Source: Megasphaera hutchinsoni
GTDB taxonomy: Bacteria > Bacillota > Negativicutes > Veillonellales > Megasphaeraceae
Assembly: GCF_001553405.1 (NCBI RefSeq)
Contig: NZ_KQ960955.1
Span: 62,001-126,000 of the forward strand
DNA length: 64,000 bases
Direction: 5' to 3'
The stretch's first letter is position 1, and each line of letters begins with the position of its first letter. A model generated the notes under the pieces. The model ran no database searches, was not told where the DNA came from, and was given only the letters and a program-made list of their open reading frames with translations. The position numbers and the translations under genes are program-made. Shown here piece by piece: positions 8,016 through 16,883 of this stretch.

Positions 8016-9800
8016 TTATTTAGCTTGTTTTAAGGATAACACAGGATCAAAATATGAAAGTTTCGTATAATCCACATTGCCGCCATCCGTAATAGCTAAA
8101 TCAGGAATTGCCGTAATCGGTAAAAATGACAAATAAAACATTGGATCTGGTAACGTACTACCCAAACGTTTCGTCATCTGATCCAATTCACGTTCTTTTT
8201 GTGCTAAATCTTCCGGTTCCAAATCAGATACAATGCCAGCTATAGGTAATGGCAAGAAAGAAAGTACTTCTCCATCTACGACTATCACTTGACCACCGCC
8301 TGCTTGTATTAGCGTGTTTGCTGCTAATGCCATGTCTTCATGATTCATCCCCGCCACAACTAAATTATTATCATCAGGTGAAGCCGTAGTAGCAATAGCA
8401 CCACAAGTTAACTCCCATCCCGAAATAAATCCTTTAGAAATATTACCATTTTTTCCATACCGTTCCATTACCGATACATACGCTACATCTTTTTGTGCAT
8501 CTACCTGTATCACGCCATCCTTAACCACCAATTCTACATCACGCCGTTTCCGCATAAAAGGACCTACGCTATGTATTGCTTCAATAGTAGCTATACCATT
8601 AGCAATATCTACATGATAAGCAAAGTCGTCAGCTTGTACAGGTGCATGAGAAACAGTATTCACCAAAGTAGTAGTGCGCTTCGGTGGTATATACTCAATC
8701 TGCGAAACTCCTTTTTCAACAACAATACGACCTTTGCTAAGTACTGTTTCTACATGAAATGTTCCTGGCTCATCTACCAAAATAATATCCGCTTCTTTTC
8801 CTGGTGCAATCGTGCCTACACGGTCATCAATATGATATGCTTGTGCCGCATTAATCGTTGCCATTTGTACCGCCGTCATTGGTGCTACGCCAGCTTGTAT
8901 AGCCAACCGTACCAAATGGTCCATATGCCCATATTCTAATATTCCTCGTGCGTGCACATCATCAGAACAAAAACTCGTATGTCGTGCCACTCCAGCAGCA
9001 CCCTCGGTAATAGCACGAATATTTTCTTTTAAAAATTTAGTAACTGCCGATTCTCGAATAATTGTGTGTATGCCTTTACGTGCTTTTTCCAATAACTCTT
9101 CATGATCATAACTTTCATGATCCACACGTACACCACTCATCAAATATTGATTAAGATCTTTTCCTCGGGCCAACGGACTGCATCCAAAGATAGGTTTATG
9201 CTGTTTCATAGCAGCCACCAATGCGGCAAGGGTATCTTCATCTCTAGTTTGCACTGCTTCACGCACTAATTCCCAAACACCAAAACAACGCGGATCTTTT
9301 TGATATTTTTCATGATCCTTTGCCGTCACGGAATAAGCAACTGTCGAAGTTGGAATTGTATACGGCGTCTTATAAGGAAGACCCCAAAACACTTTTAATG
9401 GTGATGCATCAATTTCCTGAAAAATTTCTTGCAATCCATCTAAACCTAAAACCGATATATATTCATCTAATCCACTTACAATACTCGTTGTACCATGTGG
9501 TAAAACAGCTTGTGCAAAACGAGTCATACTCATTTTACTGCATTCTACATGGATATGGCAATCAATAAGTCCTGGTACAATATATTTTCCCTTACAATCA
9601 ATACACCGCGTATGTTCGCCCATATACTCGCTTATATCTGGTTCAACGGCAACAATCTTTTCTTTATATATAGCAATATCTGCTAAATAATACTCACCCG
9701 TATGAACATTCATGAGTGTTCCGCCGAGAAGAGCCACATCTGCTTTTATTTCAGCTGCACCTGCGGCAATATACTCAGCTAGCAATTCTGTTGTTATCAT
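8016..9800 (-). CDS. ade: Adenine deaminase (amidohydrolase superfamily)
   Basis: A 594-residue cytoplasmic metalloenzyme converting adenine to hypoxanthine and ammonia. The N-terminal amidohydrolase domain has the metal-binding block GLIDCHIHVECS and later SFCSDDVHARG. The middle has the family signature GKEADIILVDEPG. The C-terminal AdeC domain contains NISKGFISGW and VVAGMNHEDMALA. Length is typical of AdeC/YerA proteins. The start has AAGGAG upstream. It is the last gene of a unit with an NCS2 permease and a second deaminase, which supports purine-base salvage. Confidence 0.92.
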   Translation of the reverse strand: MITTELLAEYIAAGAAEIKADVALLGGTLMNVHTGEYYLADIAIYKEKIVAVEPDISEYMGEHTRCIDCKGKYIVPGLIDCHIHVECSKMSMTRFAQAVLPHGTTSIVSGLDEYISVLGLDGLQEIFQEIDASPLKVFWGLPYKTPYTIPTSTVAYSVTAKDHEKYQKDPRCFGVWELVREAVQTRDEDTLAALVAAMKQHKPIFGCSPLARGKDLNQYLMSGVRVDHESYDHEELLEKARKGIHTIIRESAVTKFLKENIRAITEGAAGVARHTSFCSDDVHARGILEYGHMDHLVRLAIQAGVAPMTAVQMATINAAQAYHIDDRVGTIAPGKEADIILVDEPGTFHVETVLSKGRIVVEKGVSQIEYIPPKRTTTLVNTVSHAPVQADDFAYHVDIANGIATIEAIHSVGPFMRKRRDVELVVKDGVIQVDAQKDVAYVSVMERYGKNGNISKGFISGWELTCGAIATTASPDDNNLVVAGMNHEDMALAANTLIQAGGGQVIVVDGEVLSFLPLPIAGIVSDLEPEDLAQKERELDQMTKRLGSTLPDPMFYLSFLPITAIPDLAITDGGNVDYTKLSYFDPVLSLKQAK

Positions 9801-9810
9801 GAGTAACTCC

Positions 9811-11148
9811 TTATGCCTTCAATAATGTCAATGTATATAACAATAATAAAAATAATATGAATAATAGCCAAACTAACCAATTTAACTCTTTCTTTCGTCC
9901 AACCGCAAGCATTAACAGCGGATAAAACAAAAAGCCAAAAGCAATACCGTAAGAAATATTAAATGTCAACGGCATACCAACAATAATCATAAAACAAGGG
10001 AAGGCTACTTCAAATTGTTCCCAATGAATTTCACGTAAAGAAGATGCCATCAATACGCCAACAATAATTAAAGCTGGTGCCGTAACTTGTGCCGTAACCA
10101 CCGCTAATAATGGAGAAAAAACCATGCTAAAAGCAAATAAGATAGCCACTACTACCGCCGTCAAACCCGTACGTGCACCCATAGCAATCCCTGCGGATGA
10201 TTCCACATAAGCCGAAGTAGGAGTCGTACCTAAAATAGCACCGCCTAACATAGAAAAGGAATCTGCCATCAAGGCCTTGCCAATTCTAGGCATTTTTCCC
10301 TCATGAATAAATCCAGCTTGTTGTGCTAATCCTATTAACGTACCCGCCGTATCAAAAAAGGCCACCAAGAAAAATACAACTACAACCGCCCACATACGAA
10401 AATCTCCTAAAATGGCAGGAATATATTTAATACTTACACCCAACGTAGGAGTTAGACTGGGGGCCATCGAAATAATACGATCCGGTGGTGCAATAATACC
10501 TGTGATAAGTCCTGCCGCCGCAGTTAAAACAATACCATAAAACAATGATCCTGGAATTTTTTTAGCCATCATAACAGCCGTAACAAATACCCCAAAAATA
10601 GTCAACCACGTAGTCGGAACCGAAAAAGAACCAATCGCCACCAATGCATCTGGATCAGATACAACTAGTCCGCCACCCGAAAGACCTACAAAAGAAATAA
10701 AAATACCAATACCTGCTGCCATCGCATATTTCAAATCTTGAGGAATCGCATCAATGATAATTTCCCGTAATTTAAATACCGATACCAACGTAAATAAAAC
10801 AGAGGCAACAAACACGCCTGCCATCGCATCTTGCCAAGGAATCCCCATTGCTAACACAACGGAATACGAAAAAAATGCATTATCACCTAAACCAGGAGCA
10901 ATGCCGATAGGATAATTCGCTAAAATCCCCATCAATAAACAACCAGCAATTGCCGATATAGCTGTTGCCGTAAATACAGCACCCTTATCCATCCCCGCTG
11001 CGCCTAAAATACTAGGATTAACAAATAAAATATAGGCCATTGAGACAAAAACAGTTAGGCCGGCTAGGCACTCACGTTTAACCGTAGTATGGTTCTCCGA
11101 TAAATGGAACCACCGTTCTAACACACCTTGATTAGATTGTTGATTCAT
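9811..11148 (-). CDS. NCS2 family purine permease (AdeQ/PbuG type)
   Basis: A 445-residue membrane protein with about 12-14 hydrophobic segments. Motifs of the hypoxanthine/guanine/adenine branch of NCS2 are MAYILFVNPSIL, GIAPGLGDNAFFSYSV and LFDTAGTL-like VAFFDTAGTLIG, plus GAILGTTPTSAYVESSAG. I chose the ATG at 11148, which has GAGGTG six bases upstream; the longer GTG reading overlaps that box. Lying between two deaminase genes, it most likely imports adenine or related purine bases. Confidence 0.92.
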   Translation of the reverse strand: MNQQSNQGVLERWFHLSENHTTVKRECLAGLTVFVSMAYILFVNPSILGAAGMDKGAVFTATAISAIAGCLLMGILANYPIGIAPGLGDNAFFSYSVVLAMGIPWQDAMAGVFVASVLFTLVSVFKLREIIIDAIPQDLKYAMAAGIGIFISFVGLSGGGLVVSDPDALVAIGSFSVPTTWLTIFGVFVTAVMMAKKIPGSLFYGIVLTAAAGLITGIIAPPDRIISMAPSLTPTLGVSIKYIPAILGDFRMWAVVVVFFLVAFFDTAGTLIGLAQQAGFIHEGKMPRIGKALMADSFSMLGGAILGTTPTSAYVESSAGIAMGARTGLTAVVVAILFAFSMVFSPLLAVVTAQVTAPALIIVGVLMASSLREIHWEQFEVAFPCFMIIVGMPLTFNISYGIAFGFLFYPLLMLAVGRKKELNWLVWLLFILFLLLLYTLTLLKA

Positions 11149-11163
11149 ATTTATCACCTCGTA

Positions 11164-12186
11164 TTATTTATTATATGCTTTAACATAAGCATCAATTTCT
11201 TCCATATAAATCGCCTTTTGCTTTTCGCTAATCCAAGCAACCGCAAAGGAATTTTTAGCTAATTGAACTACTTGTTCCTGTGTCAAATTATATTGTGTCG
11301 CTAAAGCATAATAATTATCACTAATATATCCTCCAAAATAAGCAGGATCATCAGAATGTGGAGAAACCTTGACGCCGTGTTCCAATAAGGTAAGCACTTC
11401 TTTTCCCTTCATGTCGGGGCGGACAAATGTATTTGACAGCGGACAAGTTGTAAAACCAATATGATGTTTCGCTGCATATTCCACTAAATCCATATCTTCT
11501 ACTATATTTGTGCCATGATCTATCCGCGATACCCCAATCACTTCTATTAATTCACGAATATGCGATATCGAATCTTTTTGATCAATATCGGCATGAGCCG
11601 TCAAATATAACCCTTGCTGCTCTGCCTCAACAAATTGAGGATAAAATTTAAGAGGCGGATTATTATGTTCATCCGAATCCAAGCCAATGCCAATTATTCG
11701 ATCTCTATACGGCAAAGATGCCTGCCATGTTTCATACGCTGATAAGCGCGACCAATCTCGTAAAAAACACATAATCAACTGTGCATCAACATGTTTTGCT
11801 CGTCCATCTATGATCGCTTGATATAATCCATTAATAACTGTAGAAAAACTGACACCACGACTCATATGTGCTTGCGGATCAAAGAAAATTTCCGCATGCC
11901 GCACCGAATTTTCCACTGCTTTATCAATATAAGCCATCGCTAATTCATAAAAATCCTCTTCTGTGCGTAATACTTGCATCGCTGGATAATATACCGCTAA
12001 GAAAGAAGCCAAATCATCATATTGATAAGAAGCACGAACTTCTTCAATCGTATTTTGCCCTATATCAACACCGTTTTTCTGTGCCAATCGCAATTTCAAT
12101 TCAGGCTCTAACGTTCCTTCTATGTGCAAATGCAATTCCGCTTTAGGTAATCCCTGTACAAATGCTTTAGTAATAATATTTGTCAT
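11164..12186 (-). CDS. Adenosine/adenine deaminase family protein, adenine-type
   Basis: A 340-residue metal-dependent hydrolase. The N-terminal PKAELHLHIEG supplies the HxH zinc ligands (His19, His21). RIDHGTN and SDDPAYFGGY (Asp279/Asp280) resemble the adenine-specific rather than the adenosine-specific branch of the family. The usual HAGE motif, whose Glu is the proton shuttle, reads HADID at 198-202, so the Glu position is Ile201 with Asp on each side. Translation starts from TAGGAGGCG. It shares a transcript with the NCS2 permease and ade, so a second deaminase acting on imported aminopurines is plausible. Exact substrate uncertain. Confidence 0.85.
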   Translation of the reverse strand: MTNIITKAFVQGLPKAELHLHIEGTLEPELKLRLAQKNGVDIGQNTIEEVRASYQYDDLASFLAVYYPAMQVLRTEEDFYELAMAYIDKAVENSVRHAEIFFDPQAHMSRGVSFSTVINGLYQAIIDGRAKHVDAQLIMCFLRDWSRLSAYETWQASLPYRDRIIGIGLDSDEHNNPPLKFYPQFVEAEQQGLYLTAHADIDQKDSISHIRELIEVIGVSRIDHGTNIVEDMDLVEYAAKHHIGFTTCPLSNTFVRPDMKGKEVLTLLEHGVKVSPHSDDPAYFGGYISDNYYALATQYNLTQEQVVQLAKNSFAVAWISEKQKAIYMEEIDAYVKAYNK

Positions 12187-12306
12187 ATAACGCCTCCTAT
12201 AGACCTATCATCTAAAAAAAACAAAGCCGTTCTACGCTACCAGCGTACAACAGCTTTCCCTTTTTCAAGGATTTCCAGCGCCACTGGAATCCCACTATTC
12301 AATTAC
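12187..12306 (-). promoter_or_regulatory. Structured leader with terminator upstream of the purine operon (candidate riboswitch or attenuator)
   Basis: Starting about seven bases after a consensus -10 box, the minus-strand leader forms a 10-base stem with one mismatch (12269-12278 with 12284-12293, loop of five). A small CCTT-GAAA-AAGG hairpin overlaps it. A strong 16-base terminator stem follows (12223-12238 with 12242-12257) with eight T residues, then the TAGGAGG of the deaminase gene. A terminator between a strong promoter and the first gene implies regulated read-through. It does not match the purine, PRPP, TPP or T-box patterns I know. Confidence 0.6.
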
Positions 12307-12312
12307 TAAATT

Positions 12313-12341
12313 ATTATACGCAACGAAAAAAAAACTGTCAA
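12313..12341 (-). promoter_or_regulatory. Consensus promoter of the purine salvage operon
   Basis: A perfect TTGACA (12336-12341), a 17-base spacer containing nine T residues, and a perfect TATAAT (12313-12318) on the minus strand. It starts four bases after the stop of the phosphoribosyltransferase gene, so the deaminase-permease operon has its own strong start. Confidence 0.9.
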
Positions 12342-12344
12342 GAA

Positions 12345-12899
12345 TCATTTCGCATTAAATAAGGGTAACCGTTCTAAATAAATAATATCTTCTCGATTCA
12401 CAGCTTCCCCTTCTGCTAAAATGGCTGCTTGACCAACTACCTTTGCACCAGCTTTATTCATTAATTCACATAACGCCCTCATCGAACCTCCACTACTAAT
12501 TACATCATCGACTAATAAAATGCGCTTTCCCTTAATCGTCTGAACATCACTATTCGATAAATATAATTTTTGTTTACCTTTCGTAGTAATGGAATTGTCT
12601 TCAACACTAATCGGATTATCCATATACGCCTTAATAGACTTACGAGCCACAAAATACCGTTTATGACCTAACTGTTTTGCCATTTCTGCCGCTAATGGAA
12701 TACCTTTTGTTTCCGCAGTCAAAATATAATCTATATCTTTAGGTACTTTTTGTACCAATGCGTTTGCTGTCTTGTCAACTAATTCTACATCTCCTAAAAT
12801 AACAAAACTAGCAATTGCCATCGTATCAGATATGTTTAATATCTGTAATTTTCGTGTAAGTCCTGCTACTTTCAATTCGTACCATCTTGGCTCCATCAT
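12345..12899 (-). CDS. Purine phosphoribosyltransferase (Apt-like)
   Basis: A 184-residue type I phosphoribosyltransferase that joins a purine base to PRPP. The PRPP-binding signature is LLVDDVISSGGSMRA (about residues 127-141), and the pyrophosphate loop is in TAETKGIPLAAEMAKQ. It is somewhat longer than classical Apt and its N-terminus (MMEPRWYELKVAGL) is unlike E. coli Apt, so the exact base is not certain. It lies immediately upstream of the deaminase-permease operon, consistent with salvage of imported bases. Confidence 0.82.
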   Translation of the reverse strand: MMEPRWYELKVAGLTRKLQILNISDTMAIASFVILGDVELVDKTANALVQKVPKDIDYILTAETKGIPLAAEMAKQLGHKRYFVARKSIKAYMDNPISVEDNSITTKGKQKLYLSNSDVQTIKGKRILLVDDVISSGGSMRALCELMNKAGAKVVGQAAILAEGEAVNREDIIYLERLPLFNAK

Positions 12900-13064
12900 T
12901 TAGTCACTCCATATTCTATTTACGCTTATAATAAACGCAGAAAAATCTATTTTTATTATACTATAATGTATGAATAATATCTATATACTTCATTCATATC
13001 TTTAAGAATAAAAAATTTAGATTCTATTTATAGAAAAAAATTTTCCCCAAATACATAATAACAA

Positions 13065-13104
13065 TAAAGCCTTGATACCCTTTATTTCAAGTATCAAGGC
13101 TTTA
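13065..13104 (-). terminator. Terminator at the end of the BMC operon
   Basis: A perfect 14-base stem (13065-13078 with 13091-13104), beginning about 13 bases after the stop of the iron alcohol dehydrogenase. The following T-rich tract is broken (TTGTTATT), so termination may be partial. The rest of the gap to 12900 is AT-rich with no gene. Confidence 0.65.
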
Positions 13105-13117
13105 TATCCAAAAAGTA

Positions 13118-14242
13118 TTAATAAGCCCAATGGAATAAATCCGCAAAATCAGTAGCTTGTACGGGAATCGGATTTCCAGGCAAACAACTATCTTGTAATG
13201 CATGTTCTATCATTTGTGGTATTTCCTTCAAATACCCTTCTAAGGTAATACAATTGGATATAGCACTAATCCCTGGAACAACCCCCGTTTTTTCTCTTAA
13301 TTGGCAAATAGTAGAACATAACACTTGCACGGCATCGATCGTTTTCATCGTACGCGGTGCCAATCCTAGTTGATATACTATCTCAGCATATTTTTCAGCT
13401 GTACCACCATGTTTACTATTAAATTGAATACCTATGGGCAAGGCGATAGCACAAGCCATCCCATGAGGAATATGAAAAACGCTTCCTAATTGATGTGCCA
13501 TACTATGTACAACGCCTAATCCCGCCATATTAAATGCAATTCCCGCCATATTAGACGCTTCTGCCATTTTTTCACGAGCTAACATATTATTGCCATCCTG
13601 ATAAGATGTAATAAAATACTTCATAACCAAATCAATTACCTTATAAGCTAGTCCTTCTGTAAAAGAAGTACTAGCCTTTGCTACATATGCTTCTAATGCA
13701 TGTGTTAAAACATCAAAACCCGTATTTGCCGTAATACTTGGTGGTACTGAAAGCGTTAGATGTGGATCTAAAATAGCGATATCTGCATACATCGAATTTT
13801 CAATAATAGCAATTTTTCGCTGTTCCTCCGAGTCAGAAATAACCGCAAAAGAAGTCATTTCAGATCCCGTACCACTTGTCGTAGGAATAGCAATAAACGA
13901 AGGTTTTTGACCTATTATCTTACTATGTAAAGCAAAATATATGGCTCCTTTTACAGTATCTATTGATGAACCACCGCCAAAGCCAATAATAATCGTGGGC
14001 TGTAATCGAAGTATTTCCACTAAAACCTTTGCAACAATAGACAGGGATGGATCTGGTTGCACTCCAGAAAAAATCACTACTTTATTTGACTGTTCAAGTT
14101 GATGGAGCACAAAATCAACCATCCCATTCTTTTTAAGAAAATCATCGCAAACAATTAAAATTCGTTCCTGACGATATACTTGCAATGACATTAACGAATC
14201 GCTTCCCGAAATTACCTTTGTTAAAATTTGGCACGTAACCAC
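13118..14242 (-). CDS. pduQ: Iron-containing alcohol dehydrogenase (PduQ-like), BMC core enzyme
   Basis: A 374-residue group III alcohol dehydrogenase. Expected role: reducing the aldehyde made by the diol dehydratase to the alcohol, regenerating NAD+ for the aldehyde dehydrogenase inside the shell. Motifs: GFGGGSSIDTVKG for NAD, PTTSGTGSE, and the metal ligands in FDVLTHALEAY, HSMAHQLG and HIPHG. The start is a GTG with GGAGGGG upstream; no ATG fits better. It is the last gene of the BMC operon, 16 bases after the aldehyde dehydrogenase. The name follows context; family members differ in substrate. Confidence 0.85.
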   Translation of the reverse strand: MVTCQILTKVISGSDSLMSLQVYRQERILIVCDDFLKKNGMVDFVLHQLEQSNKVVIFSGVQPDPSLSIVAKVLVEILRLQPTIIIGFGGGSSIDTVKGAIYFALHSKIIGQKPSFIAIPTTSGTGSEMTSFAVISDSEEQRKIAIIENSMYADIAILDPHLTLSVPPSITANTGFDVLTHALEAYVAKASTSFTEGLAYKVIDLVMKYFITSYQDGNNMLAREKMAEASNMAGIAFNMAGLGVVHSMAHQLGSVFHIPHGMACAIALPIGIQFNSKHGGTAEKYAEIVYQLGLAPRTMKTIDAVQVLCSTICQLREKTGVVPGISAISNCITLEGYLKEIPQMIEHALQDSCLPGNPIPVQATDFADLFHWAY

Positions 14243-14258
14243 AACACATCCCCTCCGC

Positions 14259-15680
14259 CTAACGAATATTAAACATATCCTTTAATACGCATTCCCGACG
14301 TCTACAAAATGAACGTGGACTCGTTAATCCTTCTCCCGTAGGACCTGCAATAGTAAAAGTAGGATAGCCTTGTCCACCAATACCTAATCCTGCATAAGAA
14401 GGACCATTTTTCACAAAAATAGTAGTTTCCATTAATTTAGCCATTTTACTTAATTTTGCAATATTAGTAGAATGCATCATCGCACTGTGCCGATTGCCAT
14501 GTTCTGCTTCATATGCCCACGCAATCGCTTGATCAACATTTTCACATCTAACTAACGGTAAAATAGGCATCATCATTTCTTCTTGTACAAAAGGATGTTC
14601 TTTATCCGTTTCCATAATAATCAACCGCGTTGTATCATCTACTTCAATCCCAATTTGTTTTAAAATATACGCAGCTGATTTTCCCACAAACTCAACTTTA
14701 GGTCCACTACCATCTTCTTTGGAAACTAATTGCCATAATTTTTCTATACAATTATCATTTTTTATTTCATAAGCACCCGCACGCTTCATATTAATTAGCA
14801 AATAATCAAAAATAGAATCCACCGCAAATACTTCTTTTTCTGCAATACATGGCACATTATTATCAAATGAACTTCCCGCTACAATATCCTTTGCGGCTTG
14901 CTCAATATTAGCCGTTTCATCTACAACAACTGGTGGATTTCCCGGTCCTGCTCCAATAGCCTTCTTTCCTGAAGACAATACTTTTTGCACAATAGCAGGT
15001 CCTCCCGTTGCTACTAACATCCGAACTTTCGGATGATGAATCATTATATCAGTCGCTTCTAAAGAAGGATTAGCTACCATCGTAATCATATTGTTTGGTG
15101 CTCCTGCTTCAGCTAAAGCTTTATTTAATGTCTGAATTAAATAAATAGATGTTTTTTTTGCTCTTGGATGTGGACTAAAAACAACCGTATTTCCTCCTGC
15201 GATCATACAAATTGAATTATTAATAATCGTTTCCGTTGGATTCGTAGTAGGCGTAATCGCCCCAATAACACCAAAAGGGCAATATTCAAACAACGTTAAC
15301 CCATATGCACCCGTGCTGGCTTCCGTTCTTAAATCTTCTGTACCTGGTGTAAACTTAGCTGCCGCTGTATTTTTAATAACTTTATCCGTGTATCGGCCTA
15401 TTCCCGTTTCACATACAGCTAACCGCGACATCCGTTCCATTATCTCTTGTTGTAAACAAGTTTTTCTAATAATATCTACCCAACATTGCCGTTGATTAGG
15501 TGTTTGCTTCAACACTTCCCGTTGTGCCTTTTCAGCTGCTGCAATCGCTTCTTCCATCTGTGAAAATACACCATAATTGGTATCAAAAGCACTTTCATAA
15601 GCCGTTTCGCCCATTTCTTTTTGTACTCGCTGTACTGCCCTTGCTACCATTGCTTGTAATACTGATGAATCAATGTCCAT
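14259..15680 (-). CDS. pduP: CoA-acylating aldehyde dehydrogenase (PduP/EutE type), BMC core enzyme
   Basis: A 473-residue enzyme converting the aldehyde, CoA and NAD+ to acyl-CoA and NADH. The catalytic Cys278 is in NNVPCIAEKE. The N-terminal 20 residues (DSSVLQAMVARAVQRVQKEM) form an amphipathic helix like the encapsulation peptides of PduP/EutE, separated from the catalytic domain by a short linker. LFEYCPFGVIGAITPTTNP and GAGPGNPPVVVDE are family blocks. Diol dehydratase upstream suggests propanal (or 3-hydroxypropanal) as substrate. The operon contains no phosphotransacylase to use the acyl-CoA. Confidence 0.9.
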   Translation of the reverse strand: MDIDSSVLQAMVARAVQRVQKEMGETAYESAFDTNYGVFSQMEEAIAAAEKAQREVLKQTPNQRQCWVDIIRKTCLQQEIMERMSRLAVCETGIGRYTDKVIKNTAAAKFTPGTEDLRTEASTGAYGLTLFEYCPFGVIGAITPTTNPTETIINNSICMIAGGNTVVFSPHPRAKKTSIYLIQTLNKALAEAGAPNNMITMVANPSLEATDIMIHHPKVRMLVATGGPAIVQKVLSSGKKAIGAGPGNPPVVVDETANIEQAAKDIVAGSSFDNNVPCIAEKEVFAVDSIFDYLLINMKRAGAYEIKNDNCIEKLWQLVSKEDGSGPKVEFVGKSAAYILKQIGIEVDDTTRLIIMETDKEHPFVQEEMMMPILPLVRCENVDQAIAWAYEAEHGNRHSAMMHSTNIAKLSKMAKLMETTIFVKNGPSYAGLGIGGQGYPTFTIAGPTGEGLTSPRSFCRRRECVLKDMFNIR

Positions 15681-15688
15681 AATACAAT

Positions 15689-16510
15689 CTATCCTCCTAT
15701 CTTTTGTTGCATAGCAATCCCTAATGGCGTAACAAATAAAGAATGATTTGTCTTATAGGTAGGAATATGTAATATCCGCTCAAAAATATGTTCAAAACCA
15801 GTAAAACTACATGCACCACCCACTAAATATAATTTTTGAACAACATACCCTTCTATGCTTTGTGCAGTAATCATCGCCATTTTTTCAATAACGGGACGTA
15901 TTAATGATAATATGGTATCTTTATTGGTTTCATCTTTTTTTAACTGTTCTGCTTCAGAAAAAGAAACATGATGATAGCCAGCTAACACTAAGGTCATATG
16001 TGTTCCACCCGTTGCTTCATCAGCCGTATGCACAACCTGCCCCTTTTCTAATACACTTATCCCCGTAGTTCCTCCACCAATATCAACCACAGCTCCTTCT
16101 GTTATATCTAATACGGATGCCGCTGCCGTAGGTTCATCAACCACTTGTATTACTTCCATATCCGCACTTTCTACACAATTTACAATACAGCGTTCATTTC
16201 CTGGTAATATACCTGGAGGAATAGCCGTAGAAGCTTCATTAATTTCTACACCTATCCTTTCCTCTAATGCACATTTCATCTTACGAAGTATATTTACAGC
16301 ACCCATATAATCTACAACAATACCATCTTTAACAACTGTTGATGGCATCGTCATACCTGCAACAGGATGATTATACTGATCAACAATAGCCATAACAATA
16401 TTAGAAGTTCCTAAATCAACCCCAATATGAAAAGGTGGCTCTGCTGGTGCAACCTTACCTGTATTAATTAATTCTGCGAATAGTTGTAACAACTCATGTT
16501 CAATGATCAT
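15689..16510 (-). CDS. eutJ: EutJ-family protein (Hsp70/actin-like ATPase fold)
   Basis: About 273 residues with the actin/Hsp70 nucleotide-binding pattern: GVDLGTSNIVMAIVD (phosphate 1), VVDEPTAAASVLD, VVDIGGGTTGISV (phosphate 2) and LVGGACSFTG. EutJ homologues accompany many eut and glycyl-radical BMC operons and are thought to act as chaperones or reactivation factors; the precise role is unproven. I chose the ATG at 16510, with GAGG six bases upstream, over the longer start at 16522 that overlaps it. It lies between the vertex protein and the aldehyde dehydrogenase. Confidence 0.88.
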   Translation of the reverse strand: MIIEHELLQLFAELINTGKVAPAEPPFHIGVDLGTSNIVMAIVDQYNHPVAGMTMPSTVVKDGIVVDYMGAVNILRKMKCALEERIGVEINEASTAIPPGILPGNERCIVNCVESADMEVIQVVDEPTAAASVLDITEGAVVDIGGGTTGISVLEKGQVVHTADEATGGTHMTLVLAGYHHVSFSEAEQLKKDETNKDTILSLIRPVIEKMAMITAQSIEGYVVQKLYLVGGACSFTGFEHIFERILHIPTYKTNHSLFVTPLGIAMQQKIGG

Positions 16511-16577
16511 ATCGTACCTCATTCATCCGAAAATTTTCTCTGTAAATTATTGTTTTTCCATAATCAACATCTTATCC

Positions 16578-16838
16578 CTATTGAATCGAATCAATAATAC
16601 CAATAATAGCTAAATCAATTGTTTTTGTTTTGGTGGTATCTGATGTCCGTACAGCCGATCCACTGGCAATTAACACTTTTTCACCAATACCAGCACCAAC
16701 ATAATCAACTGCAACTTCTTCAATTCCATACGCCTGACCATCTTTATTCTCGCATTGCACAATCATTAATTTAGCACCAACCAAACTTTCTTCTTTTTTT
16801 GTCGATACAATAGAACCTGTAACTTTACCGATTCGCAT
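16578..16838 (-). CDS. BMC vertex protein, EutN/CcmL/PduN family
   Basis: An 86-residue pentamer-forming shell protein that caps the vertices of the compartment. The sequence opens MRIGKVTGSIVSTKK, followed by LVGAKLMIVQ, the VDYVGAGIGEKVLIASGSAVR loop in family position, and ends TIDLAIIGIID. The ATG at 16838 has AAGGTGG upstream; the longer reading starts at a GTG inside that box. It is the only vertex gene in the operon, as expected for a closed shell. Confidence 0.93.
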   Translation of the reverse strand: MRIGKVTGSIVSTKKEESLVGAKLMIVQCENKDGQAYGIEEVAVDYVGAGIGEKVLIASGSAVRTSDTTKTKTIDLAIIGIIDSIQ

Positions 16839-16883
16839 ATCAACCACCTTCTATTCTAATAGCATTATCCTACTATATATTCC

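Noticed and set aside
8493-8939. 148-codon open frame on the plus strand
   Set aside because: It lies wholly antisense to the adenine deaminase gene; the product is Cys/His/Tyr-rich with no domain pattern.
12187-12306. Known purine riboswitch, PRPP riboswitch or T-box in the purine operon leader
   Set aside because: The conserved loop sequences of these classes are not visible; the element is left as unassigned.
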